Source: JADGQN01 sp035315185
GTDB lineage: Bacteria; Desulfobacterota; Syntrophorhabdia; Syntrophorhabdales; WCHB1-27
NCBI GenBank assembly: GCA_035315185.1
Contig: DATFYE010000120.1
Coordinates: forward strand, 1-64,000
Reading direction: 5' to 3'
DNA: 64,000 nucleotides
Shown here piece by piece: positions 53,404 to 60,680 of the stretch (positions within the stretch are counted from its first letter, which is position 1; the number at the start of each line of letters is the position of its first letter). The notes under the pieces are model-generated. The model ran no database searches, was not told where the DNA came from, and saw nothing but the letters and a program-made list of their open reading frames with translations. The position numbers were made by a program, and so were the translations under genes.

Positions 53404-54273
53404 TCAGACCCTATTGGGTCTGCTCCTAAGATACCTTGCCAAAGCGTCCTGCCACCGGGGGAGGATTACCCCTATCTCCTTTGCCTTTGTATTCGCCAGT
53501 ACCGAATAGAGAGGGCGCCGCATCGTTCCGGTCAGGCCCTTTCTGTCGACCGGTATCACGTCGACGGTAATCCCCGTCATCTCGTAGATTGCCTTGGTGA
53601 ACTCGTACCATGTGCACTCGCCTTCGTTCACGAGGTGATATATGCCTGCTTTCAGGACCTGGTGTTCAATGAGCTGGAAAACCGCAGTGCTCAGATCATC
53701 TGTGCACGTAGGGGCGACCACCTGGTCGGAGCCCATCTCAAGCCTCGTAGCGCTTCTGGCATCCTCGATCCGCTTGTCGACGAAATTGCCGCCGCCCTTG
53801 CCCCACGTTCCTTGCCTGCCATAGAGCCCGCAGGTTCGCACGATGACGGTGTGCTCAGGGGCGGCGGCACATGCGGCATGCTCACCGGCAAGTTTCGATA
53901 TGCCGTACATCTGCAGGGGCGAGGGGCGATCATCCTCGAGATAGGGTCTTCTTTTCTCGCCGCCGAAGACGTAGTCCGTACTGAATGTGACGAAGAGGGC
54001 GCCGATCTCTTTGCAAGCCAGAGCCAAGTTCCGCACCGCAACGCAGTTGACTCTGAAGGCCTGCTCAGGCTCCGTTTCGCATCTGGGTAGATCGTGAAAG
54101 GCCGCCGTGTTGATCACAACATCCGGCTTGAAGCCGCCTATCTCCCGGTCTATGGCCTCCCGCACCGTGATATCGAACACGTCTTCAGCAGGGGCGTAAA
54201 TCTCGTGCCCGGGGTTGTTGCGCAGAAGATCACTGCCTAATTGGCCGGTCTTACCTATGAGAAGGATTTTCAT
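53404..54273 (-). CDS. RmlD-like 4-keto-reductase
   Basis: A 289-residue extended SDR. KILLIGKTGQLGSDLLR binds NADPH, the FSTDYVFGGEKRRPY motif and the YGISKLAGEH pair are those of RmlD (dTDP-4-dehydrorhamnose reductase), and VNTAAFHDLPRCE is a clear variant. No RmlA or RmlB lies in the window, and the gene is in the CDP-sugar block, so its substrate may be a CDP-linked 4-keto sugar. If it acts on dTDP-sugars, rmlA and rmlB must be elsewhere. Confidence 0.82.
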   Translation of the reverse strand: MKILLIGKTGQLGSDLLRNNPGHEIYAPAEDVFDITVREAIDREIGGFKPDVVINTAAFHDLPRCETEPEQAFRVNCVAVRNLALACKEIGALFVTFSTDYVFGGEKRRPYLEDDRPSPLQMYGISKLAGEHAACAAAPEHTVIVRTCGLYGRQGTWGKGGGNFVDKRIEDARSATRLEMGSDQVVAPTCTDDLSTAVFQLIEHQVLKAGIYHLVNEGECTWYEFTKAIYEMTGITVDVIPVDRKGLTGTMRRPLYSVLANTKAKEIGVILPRWQDALARYLRSRPNRV

Positions 54274-54290
54274 AAAATGAAGAGCGTGAA

Positions 54291-54440
54291 TGGTGTATGG
54301 TGCTTAGTGTTTAGTAAAAAAACGAATAGTTTCGGATCGGCTATGTGACGACATCAATCGAGCAGACCCATTCACCTGCATACCGTGAGGTTAATTGTTA
54401 GACGATACACCATACACTAAACACTAGCCACCAAGCACCG
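54291..54440. repeat. Inverted repeat between rmlD-like and rmlC-like genes
   Basis: A G/T-rich arm TGGTGTATGGTGCTTAGTGT (54291-54310, continuing TTAGT) is nearly the reverse complement of 54416-54440 (ACTAAACACTAGCCACCAAG, continuing CACC). About 100 bases lie between. A direct overlapping copy ACACCATACACTAAACACT sits at 54406-54424. The right arm includes the end of the RmlC-like gene. The 150-base gap has no gene. The same A/T/G-rich units recur at 57310-57342. Confidence 0.75.
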
Positions 54441-54975
54441 GTTTTGAACGGTTGAACAGTGGGTAGTTTCTGTCCCGTTCCGACATAGTTGGGTTGCGTA
54501 ATGGCCACTCGATACCGAACGCCGGGTCATCCCATCTTACACCACGCTGCCATTCGGGAGCGTAAGACGTGAACATCTGATAAAAAAGTTCAGTATTATC
54601 CCTTAAAGTCTGAAAACCGTGAGCTATCCCTTTAGGGATATACAAAGCCCTTCTGTCATCCTCAGTCATCCTGACGGCAATCCACTTGCAATATGTGGGA
54701 GCGTCGGGCCGAAGGTCGACGATGACATCGTGAACCGCCCCGCGGGCGCAGGAGACGAGCTTCGCCTCGGCCTTGGGGGCTACCTGCAGATGCATGCCCC
54801 GGAGTGTCCCTTGCCTGTGGTTGAACGAGACATTCGACTGGGCGATATCTGTTTTCAAGCCGCGGGCCCGAAACTCTTCCTGGCAGAAGCTGCGGGCAAA
54901 GAATCCCCGCTCGTCTTCCATCCGCTCCAGATCAACGATGAAAACACCCCTAATGGCAGTTTCAGTGAAAATCAT
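54424..54975 (-). CDS. RmlC-like sugar 3,5-epimerase (cupin)
   Basis: The 183-residue protein has the full RmlC pattern: IRGVFIVDLERMEDERGFFARSF, NVSFNHRQGTLRGMHLQ with the catalytic histidine, DVIVDLRPDAPTYCKW and PKGIAHGFQTLRDN. RmlC epimerises C3 and C5 of 4-keto-6-deoxyhexoses. Its position beside a CDP-glucose dehydratase and a C-methyltransferase suggests a CDP-linked substrate. The last codons overlap an inverted repeat, so its C-terminus may have been altered. Confidence 0.85.
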   Translation of the reverse strand: MIFTETAIRGVFIVDLERMEDERGFFARSFCQEEFRARGLKTDIAQSNVSFNHRQGTLRGMHLQVAPKAEAKLVSCARGAVHDVIVDLRPDAPTYCKWIAVRMTEDDRRALYIPKGIAHGFQTLRDNTELFYQMFTSYAPEWQRGVRWDDPAFGIEWPLRNPTMSERDRNYPLFNRSKPVLGG

Positions 54976-55006
54976 GACGATGTAATCTCAGTCTACACTG
55001 GGCACG

Positions 55007-56227
55007 TTACACTATTCTTACTTGCGGTATGGGTATGATGAATTTGCCCCCGGCGTCGCAATAGGCCTTCTGCTGTTCAAGGATCTCATCAGCAAAATTC
55101 CAGGCGAGGAGTAGCACGTAGTCGGGATGATCTTGCAATAATTTTTCCGGCGGATAGACGAAGAGGTGCGCTCCGGGCGTATAAAGGTTCTGCTTGTATG
55201 GGCTCTTGTCAACGGTATAGGCGACAAGATCGGTGGTTATGCCACAATAGTTTAAGAGGGTATTGCCCTTGGCCGGAGCCCCGTATGCGGCCACTCTCTT
55301 GCCGGATGCGCGGAGGTCTCGTAAGAGTGTTGTGAGATCCTCCTTAATTCTTGCAGTTCGCTGTGCGAACTGGAGGTAGGTGTCTCTACGGCCCAATCCC
55401 TTATCCAGCTCTTCCTTCGTCAGGCGTGCCACGTTCGCGCTCACAGGATGCGCACCCTTGTGGCCGATGAAATAGATGATGGAACCCCCGTGGATTGTCA
55501 CCCGCTCCACATCAAAGAGTTCCATGTCGTGAAGGCCGAAGAGATAGGACATGGAGCGAACGGAGAGGTAAGAGTAGTGCTCATGGTAGACGGTGTCGAA
55601 CTCTGTCTTCTCCACAAAATCGATGATGTAGGGTGCCTCGATCGCGACAACACCGAGAGGTGCGAGGAGGTTTTTCAATCCTCTTACGAATCCGTGTATC
55701 ATAGGAACATGAGCAAAAACGTGCCGGCCGAGCAGCACGTCGGCACTGCCGTTGCGGGCCTTGATCAAGGCCGAAGACTCCTCGTCGAAGAACACGTTGA
55801 GTGTCTCGATTCCAGCGTCAACAGCCACCTTTGCAATGTTGCCTGCGGGTTCCACGCCGAGAACTCTCACTCCCAGCTTCTTGAAAGACTGAAGCACGGT
55901 CCCGTCGTTGCTGGCGATCTCAACCACGAGAGAGCCCGCAGTCAGGCCGAACCTTTCCCGGAAGCTCGTGGCGAGACAACCGGCATGACTATGAATCATG
56001 TCAGATGTTGAAGAGACGTAAATATAATCCTTGAATAGCTCGTCGGGGGGTACGACGTACCCTATCTGGACGAGCCCGCACACATCACAGAAATAGACAT
56101 CGAGAGGATATGCCTTTTCCTGAACTGAGGTGAGTTCAGCTTCGGTCAGAAACCTATTTGCTGGCGGCATGCTCCCGAGATCGAGAAACTTATACGTATC
56201 TTCCTTACCGCAGAACCTGCAAGTCAT
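55007..56227 (-). CDS. Sugar C-methyltransferase (three-domain TylM3/NovU-like)
   Basis: A 406-residue SAM enzyme. The N-terminal zinc-binding part (CRFCGKED, then CDVCGLVQIGYV) is followed by a central methyltransferase domain with VVEIASNDGTVLQSFKKLGVRV (motif I with E-A-S-N-D-G) and HVFAHVPM. The C-terminal domain (about 310-405) has YGAPAKGNTLLNYCGI and YPPEKLLQDHPDYVLLLAWNF. This order is that of nucleotide-sugar C-methyltransferases. It would add a methyl to C3 of a 4-keto-6-deoxy sugar. Overlap with the dehydratase gene is 4 bases. Confidence 0.88.
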   Translation of the reverse strand: MTCRFCGKEDTYKFLDLGSMPPANRFLTEAELTSVQEKAYPLDVYFCDVCGLVQIGYVVPPDELFKDYIYVSSTSDMIHSHAGCLATSFRERFGLTAGSLVVEIASNDGTVLQSFKKLGVRVLGVEPAGNIAKVAVDAGIETLNVFFDEESSALIKARNGSADVLLGRHVFAHVPMIHGFVRGLKNLLAPLGVVAIEAPYIIDFVEKTEFDTVYHEHYSYLSVRSMSYLFGLHDMELFDVERVTIHGGSIIYFIGHKGAHPVSANVARLTKEELDKGLGRRDTYLQFAQRTARIKEDLTTLLRDLRASGKRVAAYGAPAKGNTLLNYCGITTDLVAYTVDKSPYKQNLYTPGAHLFVYPPEKLLQDHPDYVLLLAWNFADEILEQQKAYCDAGGKFIIPIPQVRIV

Positions 56228-57300
56228 AGATTCAGGATCCCGGAGTACTCTTCAACCTGTTTAGCGCAGATCGCGCGAATATCTCCTTCTTTCCGGTACA
56301 CCTCTGTCCACTCGATTACGCGATCAATGGCCTGTTCCAGGGTCCAGCGAGGCTGCCATCCCAGGCGTGCGGCGGCCTTGGCGCAATTAAGCTTCAGATA
56401 CTGCGCCTCATGGGGATGCTCCCCGTGATCAACCATGTAGCCCGCGTCCCCTCCCCATTTTTGACAGAGTCTCTGCACGAGCCATTCTACGGGTTTGGCA
56501 TCGTCTTCAGGCGGGCCGAAGTTCCAGGCTTCTGCGTATCGGATGCCTTCTTTGCAGAGCTTTTGAGCCAGCTGGAGATAACCCGAAAGGGGCTCCAGCA
56601 CGTATTGCCAAGGCCTGACAGCATGAGGATTCCTTATCCGAACCTTCTCTCCCCTGAGCAGGGCCCTGATACAATCCGGGACGAGCCTGTCAACGGCCCA
56701 GTCACCGCCACCAATAACGTTGCCCGCGCGGGCCGATGCCACAGCCACACCGTGCGTGGCATACTCTTTCGGATTGAAGAAAGAGCTTCTGTATGCGGAG
56801 GTTACAAGCTCTGAACAGGCCTTGCTGTTGGAGTAAGGGTCGTAGCCTCCCATAGGTTCATGTTCCCTATAAGACCAGTCCTGTTCCCGGTTCTCGTAGC
56901 ATTTGTCTGTTGTCACATTGATTACTGCTTTGACGCCTGTGCTGTTTCTGACGGACTCGAGAACGTGGATAGTCCCCATGACATTTATTTCATACGTCTC
57001 CACGGGTCGCTCGTACGAGTCGCGAACGATCGGCTGAGCCGCCATGTGGATGACGATCTCCGGTTCGAAAAGCGCGAGGGCATCCTGTAGTGACAACAGG
57101 TCACGAACATCGGCGATAACCGATTGAACCAGTTCGCTGACGCGGGCAAGTTCAAAGAGACTGGGCACCGTAGGCGGGCTGAGCGCGTAACCAAAAACCT
57201 TGGCTCCGAGCATGCTGAGCCAGATGCAGAGCCATGACCCCTTGAAACCGGTATGACCCGTAATAAAAACCTTCTTGCCTTTCCAGAAGCTTGCGTCCAC
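56224..57300 (-). CDS. rfbG: CDP-glucose 4,6-dehydratase
   Basis: A 358-residue extended SDR that forms CDP-4-keto-6-deoxyglucose. VFITGHTGFKGSWLCIWLS is the NAD motif of the CDP-glucose branch. MAAQPIVRDSYERPVET, the VTTDKCYEN site (replacing the usual SS of SDR) and YDPYSNSKACSE (Y-x3-K) are diagnostic, as is WNFGPPEDDAKP. It is the committed step of the CDP-6-deoxyhexose branch. Confidence 0.92.
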   Translation of the reverse strand: MDASFWKGKKVFITGHTGFKGSWLCIWLSMLGAKVFGYALSPPTVPSLFELARVSELVQSVIADVRDLLSLQDALALFEPEIVIHMAAQPIVRDSYERPVETYEINVMGTIHVLESVRNSTGVKAVINVTTDKCYENREQDWSYREHEPMGGYDPYSNSKACSELVTSAYRSSFFNPKEYATHGVAVASARAGNVIGGGDWAVDRLVPDCIRALLRGEKVRIRNPHAVRPWQYVLEPLSGYLQLAQKLCKEGIRYAEAWNFGPPEDDAKPVEWLVQRLCQKWGGDAGYMVDHGEHPHEAQYLKLNCAKAAARLGWQPRWTLEQAIDRVIEWTEVYRKEGDIRAICAKQVEEYSGILNL

Positions 57301-57309
57301 TGCAAAACC

Positions 57310-57500
57310 TTAGTGTTAAGTGTTTAGTGTAAAGTGTTTGGTAGGAACTTCATTAGACGTTGCGAGGTGATGTTACAAGTTACAAGCAAAGCCGTTGCAA
57401 GTTACACACATCAACTATTGAACCCTGTAACTTTTAACACGCAACTCGTAACTGATTTTCTAACCCGTAACGCGCATTCACGACGGTGTCGTGAACGCGG
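57310..57500. repeat. Repeat-rich intergenic spacer between rfbG and rfbF
   Basis: The 200-base gap has no gene. It begins with near-repeats of TTAGTGTTAAGTGTTTAGTG (57310-57342), related to 54291-54315. From 57372 come GTTACAAGTTACAAG, then GCAAGTTAC, GTAACTTTTAAC, GCAACTCGTAAC and AACCCGTAAC, a family of direct and inverted GTTAC units. The region near 57477-57495 forms a hairpin. I see no promoter I trust. Confidence 0.7.
57477..57495 (-). terminator. Strong hairpin just after the rfbF stop
   Basis: TTCACGAC (57477-57484) pairs with GTCGTGAA (57488-57495) around GGT, and after one mismatch three more pairs form (57473-57475 with 57497-57499). On the minus strand it starts right after the rfbF stop codon (57501-57503). 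No T-run follows, so it may be a Rho-independent-like stop of low efficiency or a stability element. Confidence 0.4.
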
Positions 57501-58274
57501 TCACTCCCACACCTTCCAAGGCGCTTTGCCGCTTGTCCACAGCTCTTCAAGGTGGAGCTTGTCCCGCAAGGTGTCCATTGGCTGCCAAAAACCGCTGTGT
57601 CTGTAAGCTACGAGTTCTCCGTCGCGAGCCAACCCTTCGAGCGGCTCTTGCTCGAGGACCGTATGGTCGCCGGCTAATCGGTCGAAGATCGCGGGTTCAA
57701 AAACGAAGAAGCCCCCGTTTATCCATGAACCGTCTCCGGCCGGTTTTTCCTGGAAAGAAGTAACCCTGTTTGCTGAGTCACAGATGAGTGCCCCAAAGCG
57801 GCCCGAGGGCTGAGTCGAAGTCACCGTGGCCAGCTTGCCGTGCGCTCTGTGATACTTCACCAGTGCGTCTATGTTGATGTCTGCAACACCGTCACCATAA
57901 GTTAGCATGAACGTTTCTGTACCGACATATGGGGCGATGCGCTTGACTCTGCCTCCGGTATTCGAATCGACGCCCGTGTCGACCAGTGTGACCCTCCACG
58001 GCTCCACGTGTCTCTGGTGTACTTCCATCGTATTTCGCTCCACATCAAACGTAACGTCGCTCATGTGGAGGAAGTAGTTGGAGAAGTACTCCTTTATGAT
58101 ATAGCCTTTATAGCCGAGGCAGATGACAAAGTCGTTATAGCCAAAATGGGAATAGATTTTCATGATGTGCCAGAGGATTGGTTTGCCCCCGATCTCAACC
58201 ATCGGCTTGGGTTTCACAACCGTCTCTTCGCTGATCCTTGTTCCCATACCCCCTGCAAGAATGACGACTTTCAT
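57501..58274 (-). CDS. rfbF: Glucose-1-phosphate cytidylyltransferase
   Basis: A 257-residue nucleotidyltransferase that makes CDP-glucose. VVILAGGMGTRISEETVVKPKPM is the signature (the ISEET-x2-KPKPM is specific for RfbF), followed by YNDFVICLGYKGYIIKEYF, LTYGDGVADINI and the C-terminal YRHSGFWQPMDTLRDK. It precedes rfbG in transcription by 200 bases of repeat-rich spacer. Confidence 0.94.
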   Translation of the reverse strand: MKVVILAGGMGTRISEETVVKPKPMVEIGGKPILWHIMKIYSHFGYNDFVICLGYKGYIIKEYFSNYFLHMSDVTFDVERNTMEVHQRHVEPWRVTLVDTGVDSNTGGRVKRIAPYVGTETFMLTYGDGVADINIDALVKYHRAHGKLATVTSTQPSGRFGALICDSANRVTSFQEKPAGDGSWINGGFFVFEPAIFDRLAGDHTVLEQEPLEGLARDGELVAYRHSGFWQPMDTLRDKLHLEELWTSGKAPWKVWE

Positions 58275-59542
58275 GCGATACGCTCACTTTCCCATTCGAG
58301 AGCCGGTCGTACTGATCCGGGCATGAAACCGGAGTAGTTGCCCCTTGTGATGGTTCCCTCGATTGGATCGACCACGTTCAGGTTGAGTAGGTCTTTTTCG
58401 TAAAAGTGCACCTTCAATGTCTCCACGGTGCTCAGTGCGAAACCTACATAGTAGATACCATCGTTAAGAAAATTGCCAGGAATTTTACAGCGCCCCAGGT
58501 AGACTCCGGGCTCGGTTTTTAGCAGTGCGCGAGGATCGACTACAGAGTCTGTTGTGACAAAGGTGTAAACTCCGCCAGGGCCGAATACGTGGAAATTAGG
58601 CGTCACGTGTGCGCCATGAACCAGTACCTCATACTCCATTTCAAGGAAAACGGGCTTGTCGATTGGGGTCTCGGTAATTACCTCCCCCCTTTCATTTGAC
58701 AGTCGGGCCTTAAGCAGGACCGCTGTATTGTCACCCGGCTTTCGGTTGCTCTTGCGGAAATCGACTTCGCCGAGTACCTGGGACCCATCAGAGCTATACT
58801 CCTGGATTACCGCGCTGGCCGGGCCTGATCTGACTAAATGGCCTTCGTGCAGAAGAATGCAGCTAGTGCATAGTGAAGCGACCATCGCCAGGTTGTGACT
58901 AACAAACAGGATGGTGCGACCTTCTTTACCAACCTCTTCCATCTTGCCGAGGCACTTTCTTTGGAATCGTGCATCGCCTACTGCAAGCACCTCGTCAATA
59001 AGCAGGATCTCCGGGTCAAGATGAGCTGCCACAGCAAAGGCAAGGCGCACATACATGCCGCTCGAGTAATGTTTTACAGACGTATCTATTAAGCGTTCCA
59101 CCTCTGAAAAGGCAAGTATCTCGTCGAATTTGCGCTTGATCTCCGATTTCCTCATACCCAGGATGGCTGCGTTCAGGTAAATATTTTCCCTGCCTGTCAG
59201 TTCAGGGTGGAAACCTGTCCCTACCTCGAGCAGGGATGCGACGCGACCACGGATTTCCGCACCACCCTCGGTCGGTTCGGTAATGCGGGAAAGGATTTTG
59301 AGCAGCGTGCTCTTTCCGGATCCGTTGCGTCCAATGATGCCCATCACCTCGCCTTGTTTTACCTCGAAGGAGACATTCCTCAGCGCCCAAATACTGTCCT
59401 CTGCATCGCCCGACACAGGCCGGTGGCTGAAGAGCCTCTTAAAGCCATTGGCAAACTGATCCCGCAATGTGTGATAGGCCTGCGTCGGCCCGATGGTGTA
59501 CTGCTTGGAGATGCTGTCAACAATGATCGCGCTTTGGCCCAT
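58271..59542 (-). CDS. wzt: ABC exporter ATPase with C-terminal domain (Wzt, system 2)
   Basis: A 423-residue ATPase. Walker A GIIGRNGSGKSTLLKIL, signature YSSGMYVRLAFAVA and Walker B ILLIDEVLAVGD are intact. The C-terminal domain (about 265-415) is beta-rich and unrelated by eye to that of system 1. It shares one base with the permease gene's stop and overlaps rfbF by 4 bases, so the exporter and CDP-sugar genes form one operon. Confidence 0.9.
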   Translation of the reverse strand: MGQSAIIVDSISKQYTIGPTQAYHTLRDQFANGFKRLFSHRPVSGDAEDSIWALRNVSFEVKQGEVMGIIGRNGSGKSTLLKILSRITEPTEGGAEIRGRVASLLEVGTGFHPELTGRENIYLNAAILGMRKSEIKRKFDEILAFSEVERLIDTSVKHYSSGMYVRLAFAVAAHLDPEILLIDEVLAVGDARFQRKCLGKMEEVGKEGRTILFVSHNLAMVASLCTSCILLHEGHLVRSGPASAVIQEYSSDGSQVLGEVDFRKSNRKPGDNTAVLLKARLSNERGEVITETPIDKPVFLEMEYEVLVHGAHVTPNFHVFGPGGVYTFVTTDSVVDPRALLKTEPGVYLGRCKIPGNFLNDGIYYVGFALSTVETLKVHFYEKDLLNLNVVDPIEGTITRGNYSGFMPGSVRPALEWESERIA

Positions 59543-60426
59543 CAGATCACGTCCGCGAAGGTCCGCTCCATTCGCCTGAAATAGAGAATGCCGCCTGCCA
59601 GCAGGATGAGGACGCCCGCGACGCTAATCCCCATCGCCCAAAAATTGGGGCTTTCTTTGCCAAGGAGGGCCCACCGGAATCCCTCAACTACACCAACAAG
59701 CGGGTTTAGGCTGTAAATAGGTCGCCATCTCGCCGGTATGATGGATATCGGGTATACAATGGGGGACGCAAACATCCAGAATTGGATGAGGAAAGGTATG
59801 GTGTAGCCAACGTCACGATACTTCACATTGACGGCCGAAAACCAAATACTGACGGCAAACGCCGTGACTATGGTGAGCAGAAGGAACACAGGGAGTGTCG
59901 CTATCGCCCAAGTCGGCTTTATGTTGAACCAGGCTATCAGGCCGAGCAAAATGAAGAAGGAGAGTACGAAATCGATGACGGGTGTGACGACAGAACTGAT
60001 AGGAATGACAAGACGTGGGAAATACACCTTGCTGATCAGGTTGGTGTTGGCTACAAGGCTCAAGCCCCCCCGGCTTACAGCCTCCGAGAAATAGCTCCAC
60101 GGAACCAATGCCGTATAAACAAATACACTGTAGGGCAAACCTTCGGAAGGTACCCTAACGAGTATACCGAATATCAGCGTGAAGATCAGCATGGTCAGTA
60201 GAGGCTGGAGTATGACCCACGCAGCGCCGATAGCAGTCTGTTTGTACCGCACCTTGATGTCCCGCCACACCAGGAAGTAGGCAAGTTCCCGGTATTCCCA
60301 CAGATCTCGCAGCCCGAGCGAAGAGAAGCCTTTACTGGGGCGGATAGCTGTCACGCTGATAGCTTCTCGGCTCTTCGGGCCCGGGGCCCTGACTGATTCT
60401 TCTCTTTGTGGTTCACGTATGCTCAT
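59542..60426 (-). CDS. wzm: ABC-2 type polysaccharide export permease (Wzm, system 2)
   Basis: A 294-residue membrane protein with an N-terminal cytoplasmic tail (about 1-50), the ELAYFLVWRDIKVRYKQTAIGA region typical of Wzm/TagG permeases, six helices (for example FVYTALVPWSYFSEAVSRG and LLLTIVTAFAVSIWF) and NPLVGVVEGFRWALLG. It is the first gene of the long leftward run, transcribed away from the O-methyltransferase gene at 60681. Confidence 0.9.
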   Translation of the reverse strand: MSIREPQREESVRAPGPKSREAISVTAIRPSKGFSSLGLRDLWEYRELAYFLVWRDIKVRYKQTAIGAAWVILQPLLTMLIFTLIFGILVRVPSEGLPYSVFVYTALVPWSYFSEAVSRGGLSLVANTNLISKVYFPRLVIPISSVVTPVIDFVLSFFILLGLIAWFNIKPTWAIATLPVFLLLTIVTAFAVSIWFSAVNVKYRDVGYTIPFLIQFWMFASPIVYPISIIPARWRPIYSLNPLVGVVEGFRWALLGKESPNFWAMGISVAGVLILLAGGILYFRRMERTFADVI

Positions 60427-60680
60427 GCTTTGGCCAAATTCACCTTATCTTAGCAGTTTTGACACAATAGTCGAGGACTAATTAAGTGGTGCTGCCGTAC
60501 ATTAGCCTGCCGAGTCTTGAACGGAAATAAACGAATAGAATGCCCCATGTGTCAGATCTTGAAACCATCGCGTTGAAAGTACCGTGATGGGAAGCCCCTT
60601 TCTATTGCTTTACTTACCCTGCCTATTCTGCTAATTTTATTCCACAACTGCAATAAAATAATCGTGGGTGAACTTAGCTT
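60427..60680. promoter_or_regulatory. Divergent intergenic region
   Basis: This 254-base AT-rich gap separates the wzm gene (leftward) from the methyltransferase gene (rightward) and must hold promoters for both if the units are independent. On the plus strand TTGACA (60459-60464) has a weak TTAAGT 17 bases on (60482-60487). For the minus strand only TAAGAT (60452-60447) resembles a -10. No ops/JUMPstart element was found. The right half also holds a possible coding remnant (60552-60650). Confidence 0.35.
60552..60650 (-). pseudogene. Possible C-terminal gene remnant in the divergent spacer
   Basis: The minus strand encodes WNKISRIGRVSKAIERGF and then PSRYFQRDGFKI before a TGA at 60552-60554. 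The residue mix looks like a protein C-terminus, but no family is recognised. The frame runs on to 60752 inside the oppositely oriented gene, which is probably chance. It may be what is left of a gene replaced by the insertion of the 60681 gene. Confidence 0.25.

Noticed and set aside
53404..54975. Standard dTDP-L-rhamnose operon
   Set aside because: Only RmlC- and RmlD-like genes are present; no RmlA or RmlB, and the neighbours are CDP-glucose enzymes.
57372..57471. CRISPR-like array of GTTAC units
   Set aside because: Units are only 5-12 bases long, occur in both orientations and have no regular spacers; no cas genes.
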